The notes under the pieces are model-generated. The model did not search any database, had not been told where the DNA came from, and saw only the letters and a program-made list of their open reading frames with translations. From assembly GCA_024401295.1 (NCBI GenBank), contig JAKSLG010000011.1:1-64000 (forward strand): a stretch of DNA of 64,000 nucleotides, in the 5' to 3' direction. A program made the translations under genes and the position numbers. Within the stretch, counting starts at the first letter, position 1. Every line of letters begins with the position of its first letter. The DNA comes from Bacteroidales bacterium (GTDB lineage: Bacteria; Bacteroidota; Bacteroidia; Bacteroidales; Marinilabiliaceae). Of this stretch, positions 1 through 7,744 are shown one piece after another.

Positions 1-320
1 GCTTCAACCGCGACCGCGACAACGGCGGCGAAGAACGTCCACGTTTCAACCGCAGTTTCAACCGCGACAATAACGGCGGCGAAGAGCGCCCACGTTTCAA
101 CCGTGGCTTCAACCGCGACAACGGCGGCGAAGAGCGTCCACGTTTCAATCGCAGCTTCAACCGCGACAACAACGAAGATCCACGTCCACGATTCAACAAC
201 AGAGGCTATAACAACCGCAACAACAGCGAGGACCCACGTCCACGTTTCAACAATAACCGCGAAAACAGCTTCAACGACAGACGAAACAGTGGTTACAGCG
301 AAAGCCGTCCACGATTCAAC
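1..320 (+). repeat. In-frame minisatellite encoding FN/RPRFN repeats
   Basis: Near-identical units of 54, 51 and 48 bases begin at 1, 55 and 106, each opening with gcttcaaccg or gtttcaaccg and ending in cgtccacgtttcaa or a close variant. More degenerate copies continue to about base 320. Unit lengths are multiples of three and all units stay in the frame of the pseudouridine synthase, so this is a coding repeat and not a CRISPR array. It encodes a disordered, basic tail; an RNA-binding role is inference. Confidence 0.85.
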
Positions 321-1154
321 AAAGATGGTTTCCGTCAGAATGACATCCGCGATCGTCAGCAGTCTGTCATCAGCGAAGAACTTTTCGTCGATGCCGATGC
401 AGCTAATGTTGAAGAGACACAGGCAATCACAACACTTGAAAAGATTCGTTTGAATCGCTATATCGCCATGTCAGGCGTATGCAGCCGCCGCGAAGCCGAT
501 GAACTCATCAAGGATGGCAAGGTGACTGTCAATGGAAAAGTTGTATGCGAAATGGGTGTAACAGTCAGCAAAAACGACGTTGTCGAGTTTGAGGGCCGCA
601 CACTTCACGCAGAGCGCAAGGTCTATGTGCTTCTCAACAAGCCAAAAGATACTGTTACGACAACTGATGATCCAGAAGATCGTCGCACAGTCATGGACCT
701 TGTTTCTGATGCATGCGAAGAGCGCATCTATCCAATCGGCCGTCTCGACCGCAACACGACAGGTTTGCTCATTTTGACAAACGATGGCGACCTCGCTGAG
801 AAGTTGATGCATCCTCGTTATGGCGTCCGCAAGATCTATCACGTCTTCCTCGACAAGAATGTGACTGAAGAGGATATGCGCAAGATGGCCGATGGCTTGA
901 CACTCGAAGATGGTCCGATTGCTGTTGACGATGTCCGCTATGTTGAAGTTGGCGACAGAAAGCAGGTCGGCGTTCAGATTCACTCTGGCCGCAACCGTAT
1001 CGTGCGTCGTATATTCGAACATCTCGGCTATCAGGTTGAACGACTTGACCGCGTTTATTTCGCAGGCTTGACGAAACTCAACTTGCCTCGTGGCCGTTGG
1101 CGCTATCTGACTGATACAGAAATCAATAAGCTTAAGGCCGGTTTCTTCAAGTAG
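3..1154 (+). CDS. RsuA/RluB-family rRNA pseudouridine synthase with long FN/RPRF-repeat tail, 5' partial
   Basis: Isomerises a uridine in rRNA to pseudouridine. The frame is open from the first bases of the window, so the start lies outside; 383 residues are visible. Residues 1-120 are a low-complexity, Arg/Asn/Phe-rich tail built of repeats containing RPRFN and GGEE. An S4 RNA-binding domain follows at about residues 148-195 (LNRYIAMSGVCSRREADELI). The catalytic domain carries the family motif GRLDRNTTGLL, whose Asp (bases 747-749) is the expected nucleophile. A TTG at 450 could be taken as a start, but the S4 domain begins before it and the in-frame repeats upstream show the gene is longer. 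RsuA, RluB, RluE and RluF share this fold, so the exact target base is not decided here. Confidence 0.9.
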   Translation, partial: FNRDRDNGGEERPRFNRSFNRDNNGGEERPRFNRGFNRDNGGEERPRFNRSFNRDNNEDPRPRFNNRGYNNRNNSEDPRPRFNNNRENSFNDRRNSGYSESRPRFNKDGFRQNDIRDRQQSVISEELFVDADAANVEETQAITTLEKIRLNRYIAMSGVCSRREADELIKDGKVTVNGKVVCEMGVTVSKNDVVEFEGRTLHAERKVYVLLNKPKDTVTTTDDPEDRRTVMDLVSDACEERIYPIGRLDRNTTGLLILTNDGDLAEKLMHPRYGVRKIYHVFLDKNVTEEDMRKMADGLTLEDGPIAVDDVRYVEVGDRKQVGVQIHSGRNRIVRRIFEHLGYQVERLDRVYFAGLTKLNLPRGRWRYLTDTEINKLKAGFFK

Positions 1155-1183
1155 TAGTTACAGACATACATGTTAAAATAGGG

Positions 1184-1215
1184 TAGAGACGCGTAAAAAC
1201 GTCTCTATTCTTTTT
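1184..1215 (+). terminator. Rho-independent terminator after the pseudouridine synthase
   Basis: An 8-bp perfect stem, TAGAGACG (1184-1191) with CGTCTCTA (1200-1207), is followed by ttcttttt. It sits 30 bases after the stop codon and before the next start at 1242. Confidence 0.75.
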
Positions 1216-1241
1216 AGAATCAACCATATAGCAATATTGAA

Positions 1242-2057
1242 ATGGCTAATTGTAAACTCGTTGCACTCGACATTGACGGCACTCTGACCAACAGCAAAAA
1301 AGTTATTCCACAAGACAATATTGATGCTTTGATGCAGCTTCAGCAGAAAGGCGTCCGTCTGGCATTGGCTTCAGGCCGTCCTACATTCGGCATCAGGCAT
1401 CTCGCTGCCGAGCTGAAAATGGCCGAATACAACGGATTGATCATGGCCTACAATGGAGCACGCGTCGTCGATTGCGCGACGGATTCGACCATTGAATCGT
1501 TGTGTATTCCGCGCGATTTGCTTGTCGAGATATGCAAGGCATCTGTCGAATATGATGCTCCGTTTGCGACCTATGACGATGTTCACGATACCATTCTGAC
1601 ACAAACGTCTGGCAACAAATGGATTGAGCATGAGGCTATGATTAACAACAACATGAAGCTTCAGGCTGTTTCCGACATCAATTTGTCTGCTCCTGATATG
1701 CTCCATAAGTGTCTGATGGTTGGCGAGCCCGATTATCTGGCAACTGTTGAGCCAAAAATGCAGGCGCGTTTTCCGCAATTGGCCATTTATCGCTCTGCAC
1801 CTTTCTTTCTCGAGATTGTTCCACAAGGCGTCGATAAGGCTCAGACGCTCGACAAAGTCGGCCGTAAGCTTGGCATCGCTGCAAGTCAGATGGCTGCTTT
1901 TGGCGATGGATATAACGATGTCAGCATGATTGCCTATGCAGGAGTCGGAGTTGCCATGGCAAATGGATGTGACGAAGCCCGGAATGCTGCAGATTTTGTC
2001 AGCATCTCGAACGACGATTGTGGCGTAGCATACGCAATCAGACAACTCGGACTCTAA
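1242..2057 (+). CDS. Cof-type HAD-IIB phosphatase
   Basis: Probable cytoplasmic sugar-phosphate or nucleotide phosphatase of the HAD superfamily, subclass IIB (Cof/YidA type), 271 residues. Motif I is LDIDGTL with Asp10 as expected nucleophile and Asp12 as acid/base. Motif IV is GDGYND at 221-226, which binds Mg2+. The large middle segment (about 85-190) fits the IIB cap. It starts at an ATG directly after a terminator and is followed 43 bases later by an exported protein, with which it may be co-transcribed. Substrates of this family overlap widely, so none is assigned. Confidence 0.88.
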   Translation: MANCKLVALDIDGTLTNSKKVIPQDNIDALMQLQQKGVRLALASGRPTFGIRHLAAELKMAEYNGLIMAYNGARVVDCATDSTIESLCIPRDLLVEICKASVEYDAPFATYDDVHDTILTQTSGNKWIEHEAMINNNMKLQAVSDINLSAPDMLHKCLMVGEPDYLATVEPKMQARFPQLAIYRSAPFFLEIVPQGVDKAQTLDKVGRKLGIAASQMAAFGDGYNDVSMIAYAGVGVAMANGCDEARNAADFVSISNDDCGVAYAIRQLGL

Positions 2058-2100
2058 AAAACGGCACATTTATTGCATCGCTCATTGGAAAACTGACGAT

Positions 2101-2745
2101 ATGAAATTTTTCATCTTCATAATTGCTTTGATGCTTGCATTGCCGATTGGTGCCCAGAATAAGCACAAGACAATCAAGACAATCAAACGCACACAGAAAG
2201 TCGGTCTCTACACCGAAAAATTCTCTGTGCTTGCCAGCGATACGTCTGTTAAACATGGGCCTTATGCGCTCATTTACAAAAATAAAACCATCGAAAAAGG
2301 CGAATACAAGAAGGGTGAGCGCATCGGTGAATGGGCTTTCTACAACATACACGATGTCATTGAGTTTAAATACAACTATGACCAGCGCATCCCTTACCAG
2401 ATAATGCCGCACCGAGGCGCGACGTATAATGCAAAAACGTTCCCAAGCCTCTATCTCGGCAGCCCGATGGTGCCTTACCATTTCATTGTCCAGCACGCAT
2501 ACTATCCAGTCAAGGAATCTGGCAACAAAGAGGATTGCATGGTCGTTCTTGCACTCGAAATCAGCGAGACTGGCAAGATGACGGGATATCATCTTGAGGT
2601 GTCGTCGCACGACGCTTTCAACGAGGTCGTTCTGAATGCGGCGGCGCAGATTCCTAAGACGTGGCGATGGGTTCCAGCGCGCAAAAACGGCCGCAACGTG
2701 GCAAGCATATACCGCATAACGTTGATATTTGAGGCTGTTGATTGA
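2101..2745 (+). CDS. Exported protein with YwqK-like segment and TonB C-terminal-like domain
   Basis: A 214-residue secreted protein. Residues 1-19 form a signal peptide ending in GAQ. Residues 55-90 contain a MORN/YwqK-like pattern (GPYALIYKNKTIEKGEYKKGERIGEW). The last 80 residues resemble the TonB C-terminal fold: a strand of the type MVVLALEISETGKMTGYHLE, then a helix ending in NAAAQIPKTWRWVPARKNG, then a final strand. No transmembrane anchor or proline-rich spanning region is present, so this is not a functional energising TonB but one of the periplasmic proteins that reuse the domain. The role is unknown. Confidence 0.72.
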   Translation: MKFFIFIIALMLALPIGAQNKHKTIKTIKRTQKVGLYTEKFSVLASDTSVKHGPYALIYKNKTIEKGEYKKGERIGEWAFYNIHDVIEFKYNYDQRIPYQIMPHRGATYNAKTFPSLYLGSPMVPYHFIVQHAYYPVKESGNKEDCMVVLALEISETGKMTGYHLEVSSHDAFNEVVLNAAAQIPKTWRWVPARKNGRNVASIYRITLIFEAVD

Positions 2746-2806
2746 TTTTTTTTCAAAAACCGATATTTTTTAGCGATTTTATTTAATCTTTTTTAACTTT
2801 TTTAGC

Positions 2807-2814
2807 TAACTTTG
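2807..2814 (+). promoter_or_regulatory. Bacteroidetes -7 promoter element upstream of the DJ-1 gene
   Basis: TAACTTTG matches TAnnTTTG exactly. It lies 34 bases before the ATG at 2849 inside an AT-rich stretch. A clear TTTG at -33 is not visible. Confidence 0.65.
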
Positions 2815-2848
2815 CGCTCGAATATTGACTCAAACGCAATCGGACAAA

Positions 2849-3400
2849 ATGGCAAAGAAAGCTATCGTATATCTTGCTGACGGATTTGAAGAGACAGAAG
2901 CACTGGCACCTGTCGATCTGATGCGCAGATGCGGTGTCGAAGTGACACTGATTAGCATTAACCAGACAAAAACCGTCACCAGTTCGCATGGTATCATCAT
3001 TACGGCAGACCAGACTTTGGCAGAATCTCTGCCGATCTATGATTTGCTGATGCTTCCGGGAGGTATGCCTGGAACGTCGAACCTCAATGCCAATGAGATC
3101 GTTCGCAGCGAAATCCTGCGTGCCAACGACAATAAGAAGATTGTCGCTGCGATTTGTGCTGCACCAATGATTTTGGGACAACTCGGACTTCTCAAGGGTT
3201 GCGATGCAACATGTTTCCCTGGCTTTGAGCAATATCTTGAAGGCGCAAAAGTGACAGGCAAAGCCGTTGCTGTTTCCGGCAATAAAATCACAGGCATTGG
3301 CGCAGGTGCAGCCTTGACTTTTGGCGTTGAACTCGTTTCAGCTTTGCTCGGTCGCGAGGTGGCCGACAATGTGGCATCGCAAATTCAAATGAACAAATAA
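2849..3400 (+). CDS. DJ-1/PfpI family protein (DJ-1 type deglycase/glyoxalase-like)
   Basis: A 183-residue cytoplasmic protein of the DJ-1 branch of the PfpI superfamily, linked in the family to methylglyoxal detoxification, protein repair or oxidative stress. The nucleophile elbow is AAICAAP with Cys103. The conserved acidic segment is DGFEETEA (Glu14/15) and the oxyanion loop is LPGGMPG near 69-75. The ATG at 2849 is chosen over a TTG at 2825 because the conserved AKKAIVYLADGFEE strand begins there and the promoter element is upstream. A lipoprotein gene follows after 7 bases, so the two are probably one transcript. Confidence 0.88.
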   Translation: MAKKAIVYLADGFEETEALAPVDLMRRCGVEVTLISINQTKTVTSSHGIIITADQTLAESLPIYDLLMLPGGMPGTSNLNANEIVRSEILRANDNKKIVAAICAAPMILGQLGLLKGCDATCFPGFEQYLEGAKVTGKAVAVSGNKITGIGAGAALTFGVELVSALLGREVADNVASQIQMNK

Positions 3401-3407
3401 TCACGCA

Positions 3408-4094
3408 ATGATAAAGAGGATTATAGGGTGTCTGATGTTGTCGACTTTGCTGGCAAGTTGCAACTTGTTCTATCACAAGGCCGACATTCGCAATTCTGAA
3501 TTGCTTGGCATCATACCGGTGACCGAGCAGGAAAGTGGCGCCTACGCAATGGAAGCCAGATATTCGAATTGGCCTAATCCTGACACACTCATAATCTACA
3601 TCGATGGCATTCGTCACAAGATGACGTCGGAGGGTAGCATCTTGAACGGAGAAAATGAAGTGACATACAATCTTGGCAATGAGTTTCCCGTCGAGCAGCT
3701 TTATTTTATCCAGCGCGGACGCGACATGTTCTTCTTCTATACCGACGTCAATGAAGATGGCGCAGGCTCGTTCGTAAAGCGCATGTCTCTCGACACTGGC
3801 GAAACAATCTGGGCTCAGGAAATTGATGGTTTCTCATTCTCGAAACCTCTCGTACGCGGACAGTTCGCATATATCGGAACAATTGGTTTCATCGGTAAGA
3901 TGAAGCTTAAATCGGGCACGTTCGACTGGAAATATTCCGGATTGGGTGGCTCGAAAGGCCGTTTTAATCAGTTCCGCGAAATCGATTTTCCTAACGAAAA
4001 ACAAGTTCGTTTCGTATCTCCTCATCCATTCTCGTTCCAGTCTGATACGGTTGTCGTAAATGACATGACGGGCGAAATCGTTAAGATGAACTGA
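3408..4094 (+). CDS. Hypothetical lipoprotein
   Basis: A 228-residue protein with a lipoprotein signal peptide (lipobox LLASC, Cys18). The body is rich in beta-strand patterns; SLDTGETIWAQEI and LKSGTFDWKY resemble single blades of PQQ-type propellers, but there are too few for a full propeller. I do not recognise the family. It lies 7 bases after the DJ-1 gene in the same direction and is probably co-transcribed. It should be anchored in the envelope. Confidence 0.7.
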   Translation: MIKRIIGCLMLSTLLASCNLFYHKADIRNSELLGIIPVTEQESGAYAMEARYSNWPNPDTLIIYIDGIRHKMTSEGSILNGENEVTYNLGNEFPVEQLYFIQRGRDMFFFYTDVNEDGAGSFVKRMSLDTGETIWAQEIDGFSFSKPLVRGQFAYIGTIGFIGKMKLKSGTFDWKYSGLGGSKGRFNQFREIDFPNEKQVRFVSPHPFSFQSDTVVVNDMTGEIVKMN

Positions 4095-4163
4095 GAAATC
4101 TTCAGTTCGCTGAAATCTCCTTTGTTGAATATTCTACTGTGGCAGATGCGCGTTTGCATCACC

Positions 4164-4286
4164 ATGTTTCGTCTATTATATGAAAATCCTTATGCACAAA
4201 AGCTATATCGAAGTTGTGGCTATGAAGTGCGAGGTTATGCAGAATGGCGGAAAGGCCGTTTTGATCTTATGGAGAAAAAACTCTAA
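4164..4286 (+). pseudogene. Relic of a GNAT acetyltransferase, C-terminal 40 residues
   Basis: This short frame translates to a segment with YENPYAQKLYRSCGYEV followed by a C-terminal MEKKL and a stop. That is the motif-B/C-terminal pattern of GNAT N-acetyltransferases (acetyl-CoA-binding Asn-Pro-x-Ala-xx-Leu-Tyr, then Gly-Phe/Tyr). The N-terminal two thirds, including the pyrophosphate-binding motif A, is missing: the same frame upstream is not GNAT-like and meets the stop codon of the lipoprotein gene at 4092. It is best read as a decayed or truncated gene; expression as a mini-protein cannot be excluded. Confidence 0.6.
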
Positions 4287-4335
4287 GGAAATCGTTTGTT
4301 GGCGAGTGTTTCGGAATTCTTTATGCCGACTAGTC

Positions 4336-6072
4336 CTATTTTTCGAGGCTTTCAATCATGCGTCGGAAAAGATCGCACGATTGCATGAGTTCTTCGTATG
4401 TTCCCATTCCTGCTATGCCGTGGTTGTCGACGACCATTATTTTTGATGCCATTCTGATAGATGTGATGCGATGGCTGACGATGATAGCCGTTCGCCCGAT
4501 GGTGATCATCTTGAATTTGTCGATGAGTGATGCCTCTGTGAATGCGTCGAGTGCCGATGTAGGTTCGTCCATGACGATGATGTTGCTGTCGGCATAGAAA
4601 GAGCGTGCGAGCGCCACGCGTTGCCATTCTCCGCTACTGAGCATTTCGCTGTCAGGTGTGAGATTCCCGAGCATTGTGTCGTAGCTGTTTGGCATCGATT
4701 CGAATATCTTGTCAGCTCCGGCATCTCGTGCGGCAAGTTTGATTGCAGCGTCAGAAGCGTCTGGCTTATAGATATTTCCGAAGCGGATGTTGTTGAGCGC
4801 GGTGGCGTTGTAGAGCATGAAATCCTGGAAAATGGCCGAAATTTTTCCGTTGACCGCAACTTTGCCCTCCGTTGGTTCATAGAGTCCGCATATTAGCTTG
4901 ATAATCGTGCTTTTGCCACATCCGTTGCATCCGACGATGGCAAGACTTTCGCCTTTTTCAACCTTGAACGAAATGTCTTTGAGAACGATGCGTTCGGTGT
5001 TTGGATAGCTGAATGATACGTTTGTGAATTCGATGGCATTGTTGCTGGTCGAAGGTGCCGCCTTTGGCTGTTTCTTTTCGGCCGATGGCATGTCGATGAA
5101 TTCGAAGAAGTTCTTGAGGAAGAGATTGCTGTCGTAGAGCGATGCGAACCGTTGAAGGACGTCCTGTGCTGTGTTATAGCATCGTTGCAGAGCCATGAGA
5201 TACATGGCAATGAGACCGACGGACATGTGGCCAATGACGGCCTGGTAGATGACGATTCCAAAAACGGCAACGAAAGCCGCGGATGCCAATGTGCGGACAA
5301 TGCCTTCGCTGATGGCATCGCTGACAAGAAGTTTGACGAGTTTGTTCTGAAGTGTCTGGCGCGTTGAACAATAGAGATTGCGGAAATAGGCTGCGAGGTC
5401 GAACATGCGGACTTCTTTGGCAAACTCGCGTGCTGTCAGCACACGATTGTAATACTGTGCACGTCGTTCATCTATTGTCTGTTCGCGTTGCAGACGATAG
5501 AATTTTCGCGAAAAATATGTTCGAATGGCAACAATCGGAAGTCCAAGGCACAGAACAATCAGCGGAAGCGACCAGTGGATTGAAATCAGTATTGCGGCCA
5601 GCGAAATCAGTGTCAAGAGTTCTTGTATGAGTCCGATGATGTTGTAGAAGACGCCTTGCGGCTTGGATTGCGATTCGGCAACGGCTCTGAAAAAGACGTT
5701 GTGATAGTTGGCATCTTCAAAGAATCCGTAGTTTATTGATGTCGTCTTGCTGTGGATGATGTCTGCAATGAGCATCGAGACCTTGAAGCTGTGTTTTTGC
5801 TTGACGATGGTGTGTATGGACGAGAAAATCGTGTTTGCAACAAGGATTATACCCATCAGAATCAAGCCTTTGAGTGTCTCTTGAAGGTCGAATGCGTGTG
5901 TCGTAATCTGATCTGAAGCGATATCGATAATAATCTTAACTGCCCACAGTTGTGCAAGTGGAATCAAGCCGCATATCACCACAAGTGCTGCATTGGCCAA
6001 TGTCCACTTGATGCTGCTGCCCACGATGAGGCGCATGATGCGAATAAAATTATATGAGGTTAAGCTCTTCAT
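4336..6072 (-). CDS. ABC exporter, fused membrane and ATPase domains
   Basis: A 578-residue half-transporter with about six transmembrane helices in residues 1-310 and an ATPase domain in 345-575. Walker A is GCNGCGKST (381-389), the signature is LSSGEWQR (478-485), Walker B is IIVMDEPTSALD (498-509), and the H-loop is VSHRI. There is no C39 leader-peptidase domain, so leader removal must come from another protein. It overlaps the upstream peptidase-like gene by 4 bases and ends the tsaD/PqqD/HprK/S26 operon. In that setting a role in exporting a modified peptide is likely, but lipid or drug export cannot be excluded from sequence alone. Confidence 0.88.
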   Translation of the reverse strand: MKSLTSYNFIRIMRLIVGSSIKWTLANAALVVICGLIPLAQLWAVKIIIDIASDQITTHAFDLQETLKGLILMGIILVANTIFSSIHTIVKQKHSFKVSMLIADIIHSKTTSINYGFFEDANYHNVFFRAVAESQSKPQGVFYNIIGLIQELLTLISLAAILISIHWSLPLIVLCLGLPIVAIRTYFSRKFYRLQREQTIDERRAQYYNRVLTAREFAKEVRMFDLAAYFRNLYCSTRQTLQNKLVKLLVSDAISEGIVRTLASAAFVAVFGIVIYQAVIGHMSVGLIAMYLMALQRCYNTAQDVLQRFASLYDSNLFLKNFFEFIDMPSAEKKQPKAAPSTSNNAIEFTNVSFSYPNTERIVLKDISFKVEKGESLAIVGCNGCGKSTIIKLICGLYEPTEGKVAVNGKISAIFQDFMLYNATALNNIRFGNIYKPDASDAAIKLAARDAGADKIFESMPNSYDTMLGNLTPDSEMLSSGEWQRVALARSFYADSNIIVMDEPTSALDAFTEASLIDKFKMITIGRTAIIVSHRITSIRMASKIMVVDNHGIAGMGTYEELMQSCDLFRRMIESLEK

Positions 6073-6551
6073 CGCTTTTCATTTTTATGGAATAACGCAC
6101 CACGTATGCGCAATGCTGTGTTGGTAATCATGGCCAGAAGATGGTTGCACCAATGGCTCAATGGACTGAAACACAATATACTGCGGCCATATATCCTGGC
6201 GAATACGTTTGATGTGCTGCGCACGAATTTGCCATATCCAGCTTTAATGACAACGCCAACAACTTGTCCGTCTTCGACGAGTTGGTCGTTGTGGAGACAT
6301 GAGTCGCCGCGAGTGATGATTGTCTGTCCGTCTTTTCTGACAACACGATGCGCAATGAAAAAATCGGCTTCCGGCTTCTCGAAAATGACAATGTCACCGC
6401 GTTTTATCTCGCTCAATCTGCGTGGCTCGACAATGAGAATCATTTTTGGCCACAGCATCGGAAACATGCTCAATCCGCCTGCGCGCATTGTCACGCAATG
6501 ACCTTTGGCGAGGAGGTCGAGCAATACTTTCTTGATTGAGGCCTGTTGCAT
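6069..6551 (-). CDS. S24/S26-family signal-peptidase-like protein
   Basis: A 160-residue protein of the peptidase S24/S26 superfamily. The Ser motif is GGLSMFPML with Ser28. The region GDIVIFEKPEADFFIAHRVV matches the SipW/archaeal type, in which His (here His68) replaces the bacterial catalytic Lys. A later ITRGD motif completes the fold. No N-terminal membrane anchor precedes the active-site Ser, unlike classical signal peptidases; a hydrophobic stretch exists only near residues 120-145. The start is 6 bases after the HprK-like stop and the end overlaps the ABC exporter. The context suggests it may trim a leader peptide; this is inference. Confidence 0.8.
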   Translation of the reverse strand: MQQASIKKVLLDLLAKGHCVTMRAGGLSMFPMLWPKMILIVEPRRLSEIKRGDIVIFEKPEADFFIAHRVVRKDGQTIITRGDSCLHNDQLVEDGQVVGVVIKAGYGKFVRSTSNVFARIYGRSILCFSPLSHWCNHLLAMITNTALRIRGALFHKNEKR

Positions 6552-6557
6552 GATAAA

Positions 6558-7445
6558 TCAGAGATTTAGTTTCCTGACTTCGTCAACAATGTCTGTGTCG
6601 GGTTTGAAACCGAGTTCGAAAAGCCTGACATGCTGAACGCTCTCTGCAACCGACTTTATGTGTCGCGTTGAGTCCTCTTTCGTGAAAGGGTGGTATATCG
6701 TGTTGGCAGCCAGCTTGAGCACGGCTGTGGCACCGCTTATCGGACGAATGAAATTCGTCGGCGACTGGCTAATCAGGAATATGCCTCGAAGCGCAATTTT
6801 GCGTGGTTCCTGGTTGTAATATGACATCGGAATATTGTGCGCTTCAACCGTATTTTCGCCATTTGTTATGGCAATCATATCGTCGTTGACGATTGTTGCT
6901 CCTTTCTCCTTCCACAGCTTTGCCATCGTCGATTTGCCAGTGCCGGAAACGGCTGTGAACAGATAGCCCTTTCCGCCATCATCGACAACCGATGAGTGAA
7001 TCATAAATCCGTTACTCTTTGCTAACAGGTTAGAAATGAGAAGGTTGATTGTCGGAAAAATATACGGGTCAATCGTTGGCGATTGCTGCGGACGTCGGCA
7101 TATCTGAATCTTTCCGCAATTGCCTTTATAGCGCATTTTTACCCACGAATATTCAGAATCATGGCGATAGCTGTCAACGACAATATAGTTCTCGCCATTC
7201 TTCGTAACGCCAATCTCCCAGATGTTTTCTGAAAACTCCATATCGCGGCAATCGCCGACGATCCAGCTCTCTCTGTCGGCCTCGCTATGCGTGTCGCCAG
7301 TTGCATCACTAACGCTAATGCATATGTCAGCTTCATCGGCAGACGCAATCACGAAACCACGAAATCCGGCATCCGAAAAGTCGAGAGGCTCTTCTGCTGA
7401 CATGCGAATTGTGATGTTGGCAACTGATATGCAAATTGTCTTCAC
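6558..7445 (-). CDS. HprK-like P-loop kinase of the peptide-modification type
   Basis: A 295-residue protein with the P-loop AVSGTGKST (165-173) and the acidic motif IVNDD (185-189), as in the C-terminal catalytic domain of HPr kinase. The N-terminal 150 residues are a beta-rich domain opening with a strand of the type ISVANITIRM, seen in HprK-like proteins of lasso-peptide and exopolysaccharide clusters and not in true HPr kinase. No PTS gene is nearby. Members near lasso clusters can phosphorylate the peptide product, so this protein may modify a peptide here. It lies 18 bases after the PqqD-like gene in one operon. Confidence 0.8.
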   Translation of the reverse strand: MKTICISVANITIRMSAEEPLDFSDAGFRGFVIASADEADICISVSDATGDTHSEADRESWIVGDCRDMEFSENIWEIGVTKNGENYIVVDSYRHDSEYSWVKMRYKGNCGKIQICRRPQQSPTIDPYIFPTINLLISNLLAKSNGFMIHSSVVDDGGKGYLFTAVSGTGKSTMAKLWKEKGATIVNDDMIAITNGENTVEAHNIPMSYYNQEPRKIALRGIFLISQSPTNFIRPISGATAVLKLAANTIYHPFTKEDSTRHIKSVAESVQHVRLFELGFKPDTDIVDEVRKLNL

Positions 7446-7463
7446 GAGTGGAGTTCTTTGAGT

Positions 7464-7742
7464 TTATTCTTTTTCAGACAAATAGCCTAGTTCAATCATT
7501 CTGCTTGTGAATTTTTGGAAATCAGCTTCTATAAGCGATGATTCGGCATCGAAAGTCTTGACCATTTCTTCGATAATATCTTTAGAATCAACGCCTTTTG
7601 TGATGCGTTCAAGAATGAATTCACCGGTTTTGTTGATGGCAAGCATATTGCCGTTTTCCTTGACATCTTTGCCAACGGGAACGATGACCATTTCGCCAAG
7701 AACGTCTGTCGTTGTGAAATTATCGCTTGCTATGTATTTCAT
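7464..7742 (-). CDS. PqqD-family protein (RiPP recognition element-like)
   Basis: A 92-residue protein with the PqqD pattern: N-terminal strands, LGEMVIVPVGKDVKENGNMLAINKTGEFILERI, then a winged-helix part ending in MIELGYLSEKE. PqqD domains bind leader peptides and present them to modifying enzymes. The ATG at 7742 is used; an earlier in-frame start would overlap tsaD deeply and add non-homologous residues. It begins 2 bases after the tsaD stop, so it depends on the tsaD transcript. It is the first of four genes that look like a peptide modification and export set, although no precursor gene is visible. Confidence 0.82.
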   Translation of the reverse strand: MKYIASDNFTTTDVLGEMVIVPVGKDVKENGNMLAINKTGEFILERITKGVDSKDIIEEMVKTFDAESSLIEADFQKFTSRMIELGYLSEKE

Positions 7743-7744
7743 TG

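Noticed and set aside
1-320. Repeat array as CRISPR
   Set aside because: Units are contiguous, lack unique spacers and keep a coding frame.
103-453. Possible 116-residue Thr/Ser-rich protein over the repeat region
   Set aside because: It reads the FN/RPRFN repeat in another frame; the in-frame continuation of the pseudouridine synthase explains the DNA.
471-1022. 183-residue frame antisense to the pseudouridine synthase
   Set aside because: No recognisable domain; the plus-strand gene has intact catalytic motifs.
1371-2069. 232-residue frame antisense to the Cof phosphatase
   Set aside because: Shadow frame, Cys/Arg-rich and without family features.
4180-4446. 88-residue frame on the plus strand
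   Set aside because: It overlaps the GNAT relic in another frame and runs into the ABC exporter gene on the other strand; no family resemblance.
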